Of a stretch of 64,000 nt of DNA, positions 19,501-27,686 are shown in pieces. The stretch's first letter is position 1. Each line of letters opens with the position of its first letter. This DNA is from Glo-17 sp964637835 (GTDB lineage Bacteria; Krumholzibacteriota; Krumholzibacteriia; LZORAL124-64-63), in assembly GCA_964637835.1 (NCBI GenBank), contig CAZWYF010000008.1, positions 45,124 through 109,123 on the forward strand, in the 5' to 3' direction. Under the pieces are notes generated by a model that was given only the letters and a program-made list of their open reading frames with translations, ran no database searches and was not told the origin of the DNA. A program made the translations under genes and the position numbers.

Positions 19501-20466
19501 GTGCCCGCGAGCCTGGTGGTGGGAGCCGACGTCGGCGGCACCAGCGTCAAGTACCTGGTGATCGACGCCGCCGGTCGTTCCCTCCTGCAAGACCATATCC
19601 CCACCGATCCGGCCGACCCGGCCGGCACCATCGAACGCCTCGCCGCGGCCGTGACCGGACACCTGCCCGAGGGCGGCCGGCTGGCCGGCGTGGGACTGGC
19701 CTGTGCGGGCATCGTCTCGCCCGGCAGCGGCATGCTCGGGCGCTCGCCCAACCTGCCGGGCTGGCAGGGGAGCGATCTGAGGGGCGCCCTCGAGGCGGCC
19801 TTCGGCGCCGTCCCCTGCGCCGTGGTCAACGACGCCAACGCCGCCCTCTACGGCGAATTCCGCCACGGCGCCGGCCGCGGCTGCCGGCACCTGGTGATGA
19901 TGGCCCTGGGCACCGGCGTGGGCGGCGGCGTCCTGGTGGACGGCCGGCTGGTCACCGGCTTCGCCGATGGCGCCGGCGAGGTCGGTCACGTGACCCTCGA
20001 TCTGGATGGCCCGCCCTGTCCCTGCGGCAACCACGGCTGCCTGGAGGCCTACTGCGGCAGCGTGGGCCTGATGCGCCGCGCCCGCGAGCTCGGCGACCAT
20101 CCCGACAGCAGCGAGGCCTGGCGCGCCATGGTCGCCGGGCGCGGAGACCGCCTCTCCCCCCTTGATGCCCATGACCTCGCCGAGCAGGGCGACCCCACCG
20201 CCCGCGAGTTCTTCGCCGCCGCCGGCCGCCGTCTCGGCCAGGCCGCCGCCGGTCTGGTCAACGTGCTGGCGCCCGACCGCGTGATCATCGGCGGGGGCGT
20301 GGCGCAGGCGGGCGACTGGCTGCTGCGGCCGTGCCGCGAGATGGTCGCCCGGCACGTCATGAGCGAGGCGGGCCGGGCGACGCCCGTGGTCCTGGCCGAG
20401 CTCGGACCCCATGCCGCGGCCATGGGGGCGGCCGCCCTGGTCTCCGCCACCGGGACCGCCCCGTGA
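19501..20466 (+). CDS. ROK family sugar kinase (glucokinase-like)
   Basis: 321-residue ROK protein. The phosphate loop DVGGTSVKY lies at about residues 10-18; the catalytic aspartate is in VVNDANAALYGE; ALGTGVGGG is present; and the zinc-binding ROK signature CPCGNHGCLEAYCG is complete. There is no N-terminal DNA-binding domain, so it is a kinase and not a repressor. Glucose is the usual substrate but others such as N-acetylmannosamine are possible. GTG 19501 has GAGGAGA upstream. Its stop overlaps the lptD start as GTGA. Confidence 0.9.
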   Translation: MPASLVVGADVGGTSVKYLVIDAAGRSLLQDHIPTDPADPAGTIERLAAAVTGHLPEGGRLAGVGLACAGIVSPGSGMLGRSPNLPGWQGSDLRGALEAAFGAVPCAVVNDANAALYGEFRHGAGRGCRHLVMMALGTGVGGGVLVDGRLVTGFADGAGEVGHVTLDLDGPPCPCGNHGCLEAYCGSVGLMRRARELGDHPDSSEAWRAMVAGRGDRLSPLDAHDLAEQGDPTAREFFAAAGRRLGQAAAGLVNVLAPDRVIIGGGVAQAGDWLLRPCREMVARHVMSEAGRATPVVLAELGPHAAAMGAAALVSATGTAP

Positions 20467-23400
20467 GTCGTGCGGCGCGCCGCCTGCGCGGTCGTCGGAC
20501 CACGCCACTGGCGTGGCTGGCCGCCCTGCTCCTGCTCGTGCTGGCGAGCGGGTGGCCGCTGGCGTCGCCGCTGCAGGATCCGGGGCGCGCCGACCCCGGC
20601 GCCCGGCGAGCCGGCCGCGACACCGCCCTCGCCGACCCGCGGACCGGCCCCGATCCGTCCACCCGCCCGGTCCCCCGCGACACCACCGGCCAGGCCCGCC
20701 TCGAGTGGCAGGTGGAACGACCCCGGCGGGCCGCGTCGCTGCTGCAGGCGGACCGCTCGGTCTACCGGGTGATCGACGGCGAGGCCATCTCCTACTACTA
20801 CGGCAACGTCTACCTCGACCGCGACACGGTGGTGGTCCGCGCCGACTCCGCCCACGTCTTCCGTGACCGCGACGTGGTGCGGCTGTTCGACAGCGTGCGC
20901 CTGCGCCACCTCGAGACGCGCATCGCCAGCGACTGGGCGGAGTACCGGCGTGATCTCGGCGAGGCCGATCTGCGCGGCCGCGTGCGGGTGGTGGAGGGCG
21001 TGGCCCTGGCCACCGCCCGGCGCGGCGAGCTCCGCGAGGACCTGCAGCTGATGCGCCTGTTCGAGGACGCCATCCTGGTCACGCCGGACTACAACGTGCG
21101 CGCCGACACCCTGCTGCGTGACCGCCGGCTGGAGTACGGCGAGGCCTTCGGCGACGTGCGCATCATGGACCCCGACGGGGGCAGCCTGGTCACCGGCCGG
21201 CACGCGTTCTTCGCCTCCGATGGCGCCTGGGCGGAGGTGGACCGCGATCCCGCCCTGGTCACCTCCGACGGCGAGGGCGGCGCGCCGGTGCAGAGCGTGG
21301 CCGAGCGCATGCGCTTCTTCCGCCGCGAGGAGCGGGCGGTGATGACCGACTCGGTGGTGATCGCCCAGGGCCGCCTGCGCGCGTATGCCGACACCGCCAT
21401 CAGCTTCGGCCAGGAGCGCATGCTCCTGCGCGGAGAACCGCGCCTCGAGCAGGGCCAGCGCAGCCGCATGTACGGCGAACAGATCGAGTTCTTCTACCGC
21501 GAGGGGCAGCTGCGTCGCGTGATCCTGCTCGGCGAGGCGCGCATGGAAGATACCGAGCCCGAGAGCCTGGCCGCCCTCTATCGCGGCCTGCCCCGGCTCG
21601 ACGTGATCGAGGGCGACAGCATCACCGTCCACCTGCGCGGCGGCCGCATCGAACGCACCGACGTGGTGGGCAACGCCAGCAGCATCTACGTGCCCCTGGA
21701 GACCGGCGACGAGATCGCCTACAACGAGGTGGCGGGCGACACCCTGGTCCTGCGCTTCGAGCGGCAACGGGTGCGCGAGGTGGAGGTGCGCGGCAACATG
21801 TCCGGCATCTATCGCTTCGCCCGCGTGTCGGCCATGCGCGGCGAGGTGGCGCCGCTGCCGGATGCGGCGGCGCTGGACAGTCTGCGGGCGGTGTCGGACA
21901 GCCTCTTCGCCGCCGGCGACACCACCGCCGCCTCGACCCTGCGGCGCCGCGTGGCGGAGGGCGCGGTCCGCCTGGCGGCCGCCGCCGTGCGCGACACCAG
22001 CGTGGCCGTCAGCGATACCCTGCTCGCTGGCCTCGTCGCCCCGGAAGACACCCTGGACGCCCTCGCCGTCGGCGACACCCTCGATTTCGGCGCCCATGCC
22101 GAGGAGGTGGTCTACTCCGGCCACCGCGTGCTCTTCGACCTGCCCGAGCGCTCCATCGCCATCAGCGACGAGGCCAGCCTCACCTACGGCAGCATGACGC
22201 TCACCGCCCGCGACGTGGTCCTGGACACCGAATCCCGCGAGCTCTACGCCGACGGCGACCCGGTGATCGAGGACGCCCAGACCATCGTGGGCGACCAGAT
22301 GGGCTACGACTTCGGCAACAAGACCGGCGCCGTCCGCCGCGGCGTGACCACCTTCGACGGCTACTACTACACCGGCCAGCAGATCAATCGCTACCCCGAC
22401 AGCAGCCTGAAGATCTGTTCGGGCCGCATGACCTCCTGCGACCTGGCCGAGCCCCACTACCACTTCTGGGCCGACAAGATGAAGATGCGCATGGACGACC
22501 GCGTCGTGGCCGCGCCCATCGTCCTGAAGGTGGGCCACGTGCCGCTGTTCGCGCTGCCGTTCTACTTCAAGTCCCTGCAGGACGGTCGTCGCTCGGGCAT
22601 CCTGTTTCCGAACTTCAACTTCGGCTGGTCCGAGCGCGACGGCCGCTACATCCGCGACTTCGGCTACTACTGGGCCACCAACGACTACACCGACTTCACC
22701 TTCGAGGTGGACTACAACGAGCGCCGCGAGCTGGCCTGGCGCGTCCGCAACCGCTACGTCAAGCGCTACAGCTTCAACGGCGGCTTCGAGTACAATCGCC
22801 TGGTCCAGCTGGACGAGGACGCCCGGCGCGGCGACGAGTGGCAGTTCCGCTGGAACCACAGCCAGCCCAAGCTCCTGGACGACTACTCCTTCCGCGGCAG
22901 CATCGAGGCCACCAGCCAGGAGCTCTCCCGCAACGATCTGGGCAGCGACACCGGCCGCGACGTGATCAACACCTACCAGAAGTCCACGCTCTACCTCAGC
23001 CGCAGCAACTTCGCCTGGGGCGCGGCCACCCTCAGCGCCGACCGCATCCAGTACGTCAACGCCGAGGACGACGACCCCACCACCGACAACCAGCTCTACG
23101 ACATGACGCTGCCGTCGCTGAGCATCAGCCCGCGCCGCTTCAGCCTGGCGCCCGAGCTGCGACCCGGCCAGGACGGCAGCTTCCTGGGCGACCTCGCCCG
23201 CAACACCGACGTCTCCCATGGCTACCGCTTCAACCATGGCCAGAGCGCCACCGAGGAGATCGACCGCCGCAACTACCAGGCCGCGGGCAACTGGTCGCTC
23301 ACCCTGCGGCCGCCGCGCCTGGGCATCTTCAACTGGAACCTGGGCGCCAGCTCCAGCTACACCTGGCAGCGCAACGTGGTCGATGGCTTCCGCTACCAGG

Positions 23401-24485
23401 ACAGCGGGGTGGATACCATTCCCGGGACCTGGGAGAACGTCTCCAGCGAGACGGAGGAGACCCGGCCGGCGCTGTCGTTCAACACCGGGCTGTCCACCAC
23501 GCTCTATGGCGTGTTCCCGGTGCGCATCGGCGCCCTGGAGGCCCTGCGCCACACGCTCAGCCTCTCGGCCAGCGCCTCCTACCGGCCGCAGATCGGTGAC
23601 GACCAGCGCCGCTCCAACAGCTACAGCTTCGGCATCGGCAACCGCTTCGACGTCAAGTACCTCGCCCGCGGCGAGCGCGACACCGCCGCCACGGTGAAGA
23701 AGCTGGACGGCCTGGTGAACTGGGACCTGCGCTCCAGCTACAATCCGGACGCCGCGCAGCAGTGGAGCGAGATCAGCAGCAGCCTGACCATCAAGGCCGG
23801 CCGCAGCCGCAACCTGAACTTCAAGCTCAGCAACACCATCGATCCCTACGCCCTGGCGCTCACCAGCACCCGCTTCACCTACGGCTTCGGCCTGGACGGT
23901 CGCCTCGATACCGGGTTCGTCGGCGAGGAACGCGTGGACCGCCGCAGCGACGCTGCCGCGCTCCTGGGCCCCGCCGGCGCCGACACCCTCGCGAGCGCCG
24001 ACCAGGACACGGCCTGGGGCGAGGAGGATTGGGAGGACTGGGAGCAGGGCGAGGATTTCGATGACGACATCTACGGCGGCAATTTCGACACCCTCGCCGG
24101 TGGCGAGGAGGATCGCCGCGATCCCACCGAGGGCGGCCGCTTCATTCCCTGGGACCTGGGCGGCAACCTCTCCCTGAACCGCACCGCCCGCTCCGACGAC
24201 ATCACTGCCCGCGCCAACCTCAGCGTCAACACGCAGTTCACCCGGGACTGGTCGCTCCGCTACACGGCCAGCTTCGACCTCGCCGAGGGCACCACCACGC
24301 GCCAGGAGTACCGCCTGACGCGCGACCTGCACTGCTGGCGCCTGGAGTTCACGCGCACGGTGTCGACGGTCAACTCGGAGTTCGGGTTCCGGTTCTACCT
24401 CAAGGCGATCCCCGAGCTCAAGCTCACCCGCGGCCGCGAGGGACTGCTCGGCGGCGCCGGCGGCATGGGCGGCTTCATGCCCTGA
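20463..24485 (+). CDS. lptD: LptD-like outer-membrane LPS assembly protein
   Basis: 1340 residues, much longer than E. coli LptD (784). The N-terminal signal/anchor region is followed by several OstA-like beta-jellyroll repeats (about residues 75-480) reading YYYGNVYLDRDTVVVRAD and similar, then a second OstA block (about 540-640). The LptD core has KICSGRMTSCDLAEPHYHFW with two cysteines and HVPLFALPFYFKSL, then a large beta-barrel to the C-terminus. The acidic loop at about 1175-1215 (EEDWEDWEQGEDFDDD) is unusual. GTG 20463 overlaps the ROK stop. It shows that the organism is a diderm exporting LPS or a similar glycolipid. Confidence 0.88.
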   Translation: MSRAARRLRGRRTTPLAWLAALLLLVLASGWPLASPLQDPGRADPGARRAGRDTALADPRTGPDPSTRPVPRDTTGQARLEWQVERPRRAASLLQADRSVYRVIDGEAISYYYGNVYLDRDTVVVRADSAHVFRDRDVVRLFDSVRLRHLETRIASDWAEYRRDLGEADLRGRVRVVEGVALATARRGELREDLQLMRLFEDAILVTPDYNVRADTLLRDRRLEYGEAFGDVRIMDPDGGSLVTGRHAFFASDGAWAEVDRDPALVTSDGEGGAPVQSVAERMRFFRREERAVMTDSVVIAQGRLRAYADTAISFGQERMLLRGEPRLEQGQRSRMYGEQIEFFYREGQLRRVILLGEARMEDTEPESLAALYRGLPRLDVIEGDSITVHLRGGRIERTDVVGNASSIYVPLETGDEIAYNEVAGDTLVLRFERQRVREVEVRGNMSGIYRFARVSAMRGEVAPLPDAAALDSLRAVSDSLFAAGDTTAASTLRRRVAEGAVRLAAAAVRDTSVAVSDTLLAGLVAPEDTLDALAVGDTLDFGAHAEEVVYSGHRVLFDLPERSIAISDEASLTYGSMTLTARDVVLDTESRELYADGDPVIEDAQTIVGDQMGYDFGNKTGAVRRGVTTFDGYYYTGQQINRYPDSSLKICSGRMTSCDLAEPHYHFWADKMKMRMDDRVVAAPIVLKVGHVPLFALPFYFKSLQDGRRSGILFPNFNFGWSERDGRYIRDFGYYWATNDYTDFTFEVDYNERRELAWRVRNRYVKRYSFNGGFEYNRLVQLDEDARRGDEWQFRWNHSQPKLLDDYSFRGSIEATSQELSRNDLGSDTGRDVINTYQKSTLYLSRSNFAWGAATLSADRIQYVNAEDDDPTTDNQLYDMTLPSLSISPRRFSLAPELRPGQDGSFLGDLARNTDVSHGYRFNHGQSATEEIDRRNYQAAGNWSLTLRPPRLGIFNWNLGASSSYTWQRNVVDGFRYQDSGVDTIPGTWENVSSETEETRPALSFNTGLSTTLYGVFPVRIGALEALRHTLSLSASASYRPQIGDDQRRSNSYSFGIGNRFDVKYLARGERDTAATVKKLDGLVNWDLRSSYNPDAAQQWSEISSSLTIKAGRSRNLNFKLSNTIDPYALALTSTRFTYGFGLDGRLDTGFVGEERVDRRSDAAALLGPAGADTLASADQDTAWGEEDWEDWEQGEDFDDDIYGGNFDTLAGGEEDRRDPTEGGRFIPWDLGGNLSLNRTARSDDITARANLSVNTQFTRDWSLRYTASFDLAEGTTTRQEYRLTRDLHCWRLEFTRTVSTVNSEFGFRFYLKAIPELKLTRGREGLLGGAGGMGGFMP

Positions 24486-24543
24486 CGGGTGACCGCCGAT
24501 GACCCGCGACCGCCGATTTCCCGCGGCCAGATTGACGATCGCG

Positions 24544-24643
24544 NNNNNNNNNNNNNNNNNNNNNNNNNNNNNNNNNNNNNNNNNNNNNNNNNNNNNNNNN
24601 NNNNNNNNNNNNNNNNNNNNNNNNNNNNNNNNNNNNNNNNNNN
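24544..24643. other. assembly gap (100 N) with duplicated flanks
   Basis: Bases 24489-24543 and 24644-24698 are identical (55 bases). The true lptD-HU spacer is therefore probably about 120 bases. Confidence 0.9.
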
Positions 24644-24709
24644 GTGACCGCCGATGACCCGCGACCGCCGATTTCCCGCGGCCAGATTGACGATCGCGCG
24701 CATTTGTCG

Positions 24710-24738
24710 TTGACAGCACGTTGACGTTGCGGCCCAAT
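24710..24738 (+). promoter_or_regulatory. HU gene promoter
   Basis: Consensus TTGACA (24710-24715), 17 bases, then CCCAAT as a weak -10. Two more TTGACG elements lie close by. Confidence 0.4.
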
Positions 24739-24762
24739 GGCAGCAGGAAAGGAGGTGATTGC

Positions 24763-25074
24763 ATGAACAAGAGCGAACTCATCGAGGCCCTGATCAAGCG
24801 CACCGACCTGACCAAGCGTCAGGCCACCGACGCCGTCAACGCCCTGTTCTCCACCAGTGACGACAAGAAGAAGACGGGGATCATCCCCGCCGAGGTGGCG
24901 AAGGGGAAGAAGATCAGCCTGACCGGCTTCGGGACCTTCGAGCGGCGCGCGCGCAAGGCGCGTCAGGGTCGCAACCCGCAGACGGGCGAGACCATCAAGA
25001 TCGCCGCGGCGAAGTACCCGGCGTTCGTCGCCGGCAAGGCGTTCAAGGACCGCGTCCACACCAGGAAGAAGTAG
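24763..25074 (+). CDS. HU family nucleoid DNA-binding protein
   Basis: Histone-like protein that binds and bends DNA as a dimer. 103 residues against the usual 90. MNKSELIEALIKRTDLTKRQ and the DNA-contact arm GFGTFERRARKARQGRNPQTG are diagnostic. About eleven extra residues (STSDDKKKTGIIPAEVAKG region, 30-48) are inserted between helix 2 and the first strand, and the C-terminus carries a short basic tail. ATG 24763 is preceded by a near-perfect GGAGGTGAT ribosome site, the strongest in the window, which fits high expression. Confidence 0.95.
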   Translation: MNKSELIEALIKRTDLTKRQATDAVNALFSTSDDKKKTGIIPAEVAKGKKISLTGFGTFERRARKARQGRNPQTGETIKIAAAKYPAFVAGKAFKDRVHTRKK

Positions 25075-25098
25075 TGGCCCCGCACGACGAGGTCCGGT

Positions 25099-25122
25099 GA
25101 GGGCGGCTGCGAGGCCGCCCTC
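25099..25122 (+). terminator. HU gene terminator hairpin
   Basis: 9-bp stem GAGGGCGGC / GCCGCCCTC with a 6-base loop, 25 bases after the HU stop. No T-tract. Confidence 0.5.
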
Positions 25123-25135
25123 GCCCGTTCCTGGC

Positions 25136-25256
25136 CACGGGGCCGGCCCGAGGACCGTGGCGGGGCCGTGGCGGGGCCGTGGCCCGGGCCGTGGCGGGGC
25201 CGTGACCCGAGCAGTGGCGCGGGGCAGTGGCGGGGCCGTGGCGGGGCAGTGGCGGC
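25136..25256. repeat. GC-rich tandem repeat (GTGGCGGGGCC type)
   Basis: About ten imperfect 10-12-bp units between the HU terminator and the promoter of the cytochrome gene. No coding potential seen. Confidence 0.65.
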
Positions 25257-25285
25257 TTGCCCGGGGGAAATCGGTGGGATATAAT
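25257..25285 (+). promoter_or_regulatory. promoter of the UGA-containing cytochrome gene
   Basis: TTGCCC (25257-25262), 17 bases, perfect TATAAT (25280-25285). It is about 90 bases upstream of the start codon. Confidence 0.65.
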
Positions 25286-25294
25286 TCCCCCGGG
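25260..25294. promoter_or_regulatory. inverted repeat straddling the promoter (operator candidate)
   Basis: Perfect 10-bp arms CCCGGGGGAA (25260-25269) and TTCCCCCGGG (25285-25294) separated by 15 bases. The left arm overlaps the -35 and the right arm the end of the -10, so a bound dimeric regulator would block RNA polymerase. Confidence 0.5.
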
Positions 25295-25374
25295 GGTTGT
25301 TCCACTCCCCGACAGCGATCTCTTCACCGCGGCGGCCGGCCGCCGTGTGGTGTTTTCCCGGAAAGGCGAGCTAC

Positions 25375-26760
25375 ATGCAGCGGATGCTTCGCAACGCGCC
25401 CGGGCGCGCGCTCTTCCCGTTGGTCGCCCTCGGCGTGCTCGGCATGGTCGTCGCCGCGCGGCCGAGCCTGGCGCAGGGCAGCGACGAGGCCTGGTCGCCC
25501 GTGACGGTGGTCTACACCAGCGACATCAAGGGGCACATCGAGCCCTGTGGCTGAAAGACCAAGGTGCGTGGCGGGTTGGCCCGGAGGGCCACCTTCTTCA
25601 ACGAGATCTGGGACGAGGGGACCGTGCCGCTGGTGCTGGACGCCGGCGACCTGTTCGGTTCGCGCACCAGGAACGAGATGCTGCAGACGGAGTTCCTCTG
25701 CCAGCAGACGGCCACCTTCGGCTATGACGCCATCGGCCTGGGCGAGCGCGAACTGAACTACGGTTTCGAGTTCCTCCAGCGGATGATGGACGAGCACGGC
25801 CTGCCGTTCACCAGCGCCAACGTGCGCAACGCGGCCACCGGCGAGCTGTTGCTGCCGGAGTGGCGCGTGGTGGAGCGAGGCGGCATCCGCTTCGGCATCG
25901 TCAGCGTCATGGATCCCAGCCAGCGGATCATCAGCATGGCGGCCCGGGACATCGAGTACGACGTGGCCGATCCCGTCGCCACGCTCCGCGAGGTGCTGCC
26001 GCGCCTGCGCCAGCGATGCGATACCGTGGTCCTGCTCAGCCACCTGAGCGACCGGCCCACCGAGGCGCTGCTGCGCGAGGTGCCGGGCATCGATCTGGTG
26101 GTGGTCGGTCACACGTTCCGGTCGTTCAACCGCGAGCGCATCGTGGCCGACGCGGTGATGCTCGCGGCGGTGCACGAGGGCCGCGTGATCGGCCGGGCCG
26201 ACCTCTACGTTGACCAGGACACGGGCCAGATCATGAGCGTGCAGGTGGGCATCACCTCCCTGGACGATGCCGTGGCCGACGATCCCACCATGCTGCAGGC
26301 CGTGTCCGATTTCCTGCAGCGGCAGGAGGATGAGCGCCAGGCCCAGCGGGCGGCCTACCCGCGGGACCGCGGCTCCACGGAGGAGATGTTCCTGGGGGCC
26401 AACAACTGCAAGTCCTGCCACACGGAGATCTACCAGCAGTGGCGGCAGGATCAGCACTCGCGGGCCTACACCACGCTACGGGCGAAGAGCATGCAGTTCG
26501 AGCCCGAGTGCCTGGCCTGCCACACCACGGGCTACCAGCATCACAACGGTTTCGACGAGCAGACCAACACCAGCCTCGGCGGCGTGCAGTGCGAGGCCTG
26601 CCATGGTTACGGCACGCGGCACGTGCGCGACGGGTCCATGAACGAGATGGCCCGGAATTCCTGCACCGGCTGCCACGACAACGCCCGGCGCCCATGCTAC
26701 GACGAGGCCAGCGACACGGATTTCGACTATGACACGTACTGGGAGAAGATCGCCCACTGA
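25375..26760 (+). CDS. metallophosphatase/tetraheme cytochrome c with in-frame UGA (candidate selenoprotein)
   Basis: 461 residues if UGA at 25552-25554 is read through. Signal peptide 1-34. A metallophosphoesterase/5'-nucleotidase-like domain (about 42-320) reads TSDIKGHIEPCG then UGA then KTKVRGGLARR; LDAGDLF, VVVGH and further elements follow. The C-terminal cytochrome domain has four CxxCH heme sites: CKSCH (345), CLACH (379), CEACH (406) and CTGCH (430). In relatives, as I recall, the motif is PCGC followed by GG(L/I)ARR, so UGA sits exactly at a cysteine position (residue 60). A hairpin with a GGA loop lies 28 bases downstream. A sequencing error or nonsense mutation TGC to TGA is the alternative. 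No ribosome site precedes the next in-frame GTG. Start ATG 25375 follows AAAGG. Confidence 0.75.
25552..25554 (+). other. in-frame UGA, candidate selenocysteine codon
   Basis: Codon 60 of the cytochrome gene. The frame is open on both sides and protein homology features continue across it. Confidence 0.55.
25561..25595 (+). promoter_or_regulatory. candidate bacterial SECIS hairpin
   Basis: Lower stem AAGGT / ACCTT and upper stem GGCCC / GGGCC with apical loop GGA (25583-25585), 28 bases after the UGA. Bacterial SECIS elements usually have a small loop with G in its first two positions about 16-37 bases after UGA, which this meets. The 12-base bulge on the 5' side is unusual, and GC-rich DNA forms hairpins easily. 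Confidence 0.4.
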
Positions 26761-27655
26761 TCCCCGCGCGGGACGGGCACGGACCAGCCGGCGGCCTCGG
26801 TCGCCGGCTGGTCGTCTGCTGAGCGCCACCTCGCCGCGGTCGGCCCGGCCGGTTCGCCGCCTGCCGGCGATCCGGGTGGCCCTGGTCCTCCTGGCGGCGC
26901 TGGCCCTGGCGCCGCCGGCCTCCGCGCTGGACTTCTTCACCCTCTGGCAGCGCCCCGAACTGCCTCTGGACCTGAGCGCGGGCCGCTGGGCGGACTACCG
27001 CCGGCAGGCCCTCAGCGAGGGTCGCCGCCGGGACGACCTGATCCGCATCCAGTGCCTCGGTCGCGACCAGGCCGGTCGTCACGTGCTGGAGGTGCTCCCG
27101 CTGGCCGAGCCGGAGCCCGGCGTGTTCGTTGTGGCTCCGGGCGAGGGCCTGCGCCTGGTGCTGGATCCGTCGGTGACCGGGCGGCGAGGCGACATCACCG
27201 AGGCGGTGGCCGAGGTGCGCCTGTGGCGCGGGGGCGAGGAGCGGGTCCTGGACCGGCGCGAGTGGCGCCGCGACCCGCTGGTCACCGCGTCGTTCAGCGG
27301 CGAGTTCCAGCCCGACGTGGTCGAGGAACGCGGGACCACGGTGCGCGTGATCGAGGGGCGCGAGCTGCGATGTCGTCAGCTCACCTTCGCGGCCGCCGAC
27401 TCCCAGGTGGCGGTGCTGCCCCAGGGGCGCATGATCCAGGTGGCGAGCCAGGAGGTGTCCGCCGCGGTGCACCCGGACATCCCGCTGCTGGGGCTGGCCT
27501 ACGCCACGGAGCGGATCCGGGCCGAATCGCGGCTCGATCCCCCCAGCGACCGTCTGCGTCCGCCGCCGCCGCAGGTGCGCATCGAGATCCTGGAATGCCT
27601 GGGCTTCGGCGACCAGGCCGAGGCGGTGCTGTCGCCGCTGTCGCGAACCGATTGA
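26729..27655 (+). CDS. exported hypothetical protein
   Basis: No family recognised. A clear export signal (RRLPAIRVALVLLAALALAP, cleavage near PASA) is followed by about 240 residues rich in short beta-strand-like segments, for example GEGLRLVLDPSVTGRRGD and PQGRMIQVASQEVSAA. That suggests a periplasmic beta protein. The only in-frame starts are ATG 26729, which overlaps the cytochrome gene by 32 bases and runs through its terminator hairpin, and GTG 26876, which would remove the basic n-region. The Arg-rich first 45 residues look non-coding, so the start is unresolved. Two cysteines, no heme motifs. Confidence 0.6.
   Translation: MTRTGRRSPTDPRAGRARTSRRPRSPAGRLLSATSPRSARPVRRLPAIRVALVLLAALALAPPASALDFFTLWQRPELPLDLSAGRWADYRRQALSEGRRRDDLIRIQCLGRDQAGRHVLEVLPLAEPEPGVFVVAPGEGLRLVLDPSVTGRRGDITEAVAEVRLWRGGEERVLDRREWRRDPLVTASFSGEFQPDVVEERGTTVRVIEGRELRCRQLTFAAADSQVAVLPQGRMIQVASQEVSAAVHPDIPLLGLAYATERIRAESRLDPPSDRLRPPPPQVRIEILECLGFGDQAEAVLSPLSRTD
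26782..26813 (+). terminator. terminator hairpin after the cytochrome gene
   Basis: Perfect 12-bp stem GACCAGCCGGCG / CGCCGGCTGGTC with an 8-base loop, 21 bases after the stop. It lies inside the longest possible frame of the next gene, suggesting that gene really starts downstream. Confidence 0.55.
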
Positions 27656-27680
27656 AGCAGGATCCCGTCCATGGTATAAT
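27652..27680 (+). promoter_or_regulatory. promoter of the DnaQ-like exonuclease gene
   Basis: TTGAAG (27652-27657), 17 bases, perfect TATAAT (27675-27680). The expected transcription start falls at or next to the ATG at 27687, implying a leaderless mRNA. Confidence 0.65.
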
Positions 27681-27686
27681 GAGCCC

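Noticed and set aside
20049..24815. 1588-codon open frame on the minus strand opposite lptD, and a 1397-codon one opposite the C25 peptidase (36427-40620)
   Set aside because: Shadow frames of high GC-third-position genes. Their translations are His/Ala/Gly/Val-rich with no domains, while the plus frames carry clear families.
25297..25554. Treating the cytochrome gene as a pseudogene or as two separate genes split at 25552
   Set aside because: The frame resumes directly in the same phase, the downstream part has no start signal or signal peptide, and the interruption is a single codon at an expected cysteine. Kept as readthrough candidate with the sequencing-error alternative stated.
26876..27655. 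GTG 26876 as definite start of the exported hypothetical
   Set aside because: It would remove the basic n-region of the signal peptide and has no ribosome site. The upstream ATG also looks poor, so the start is left open.
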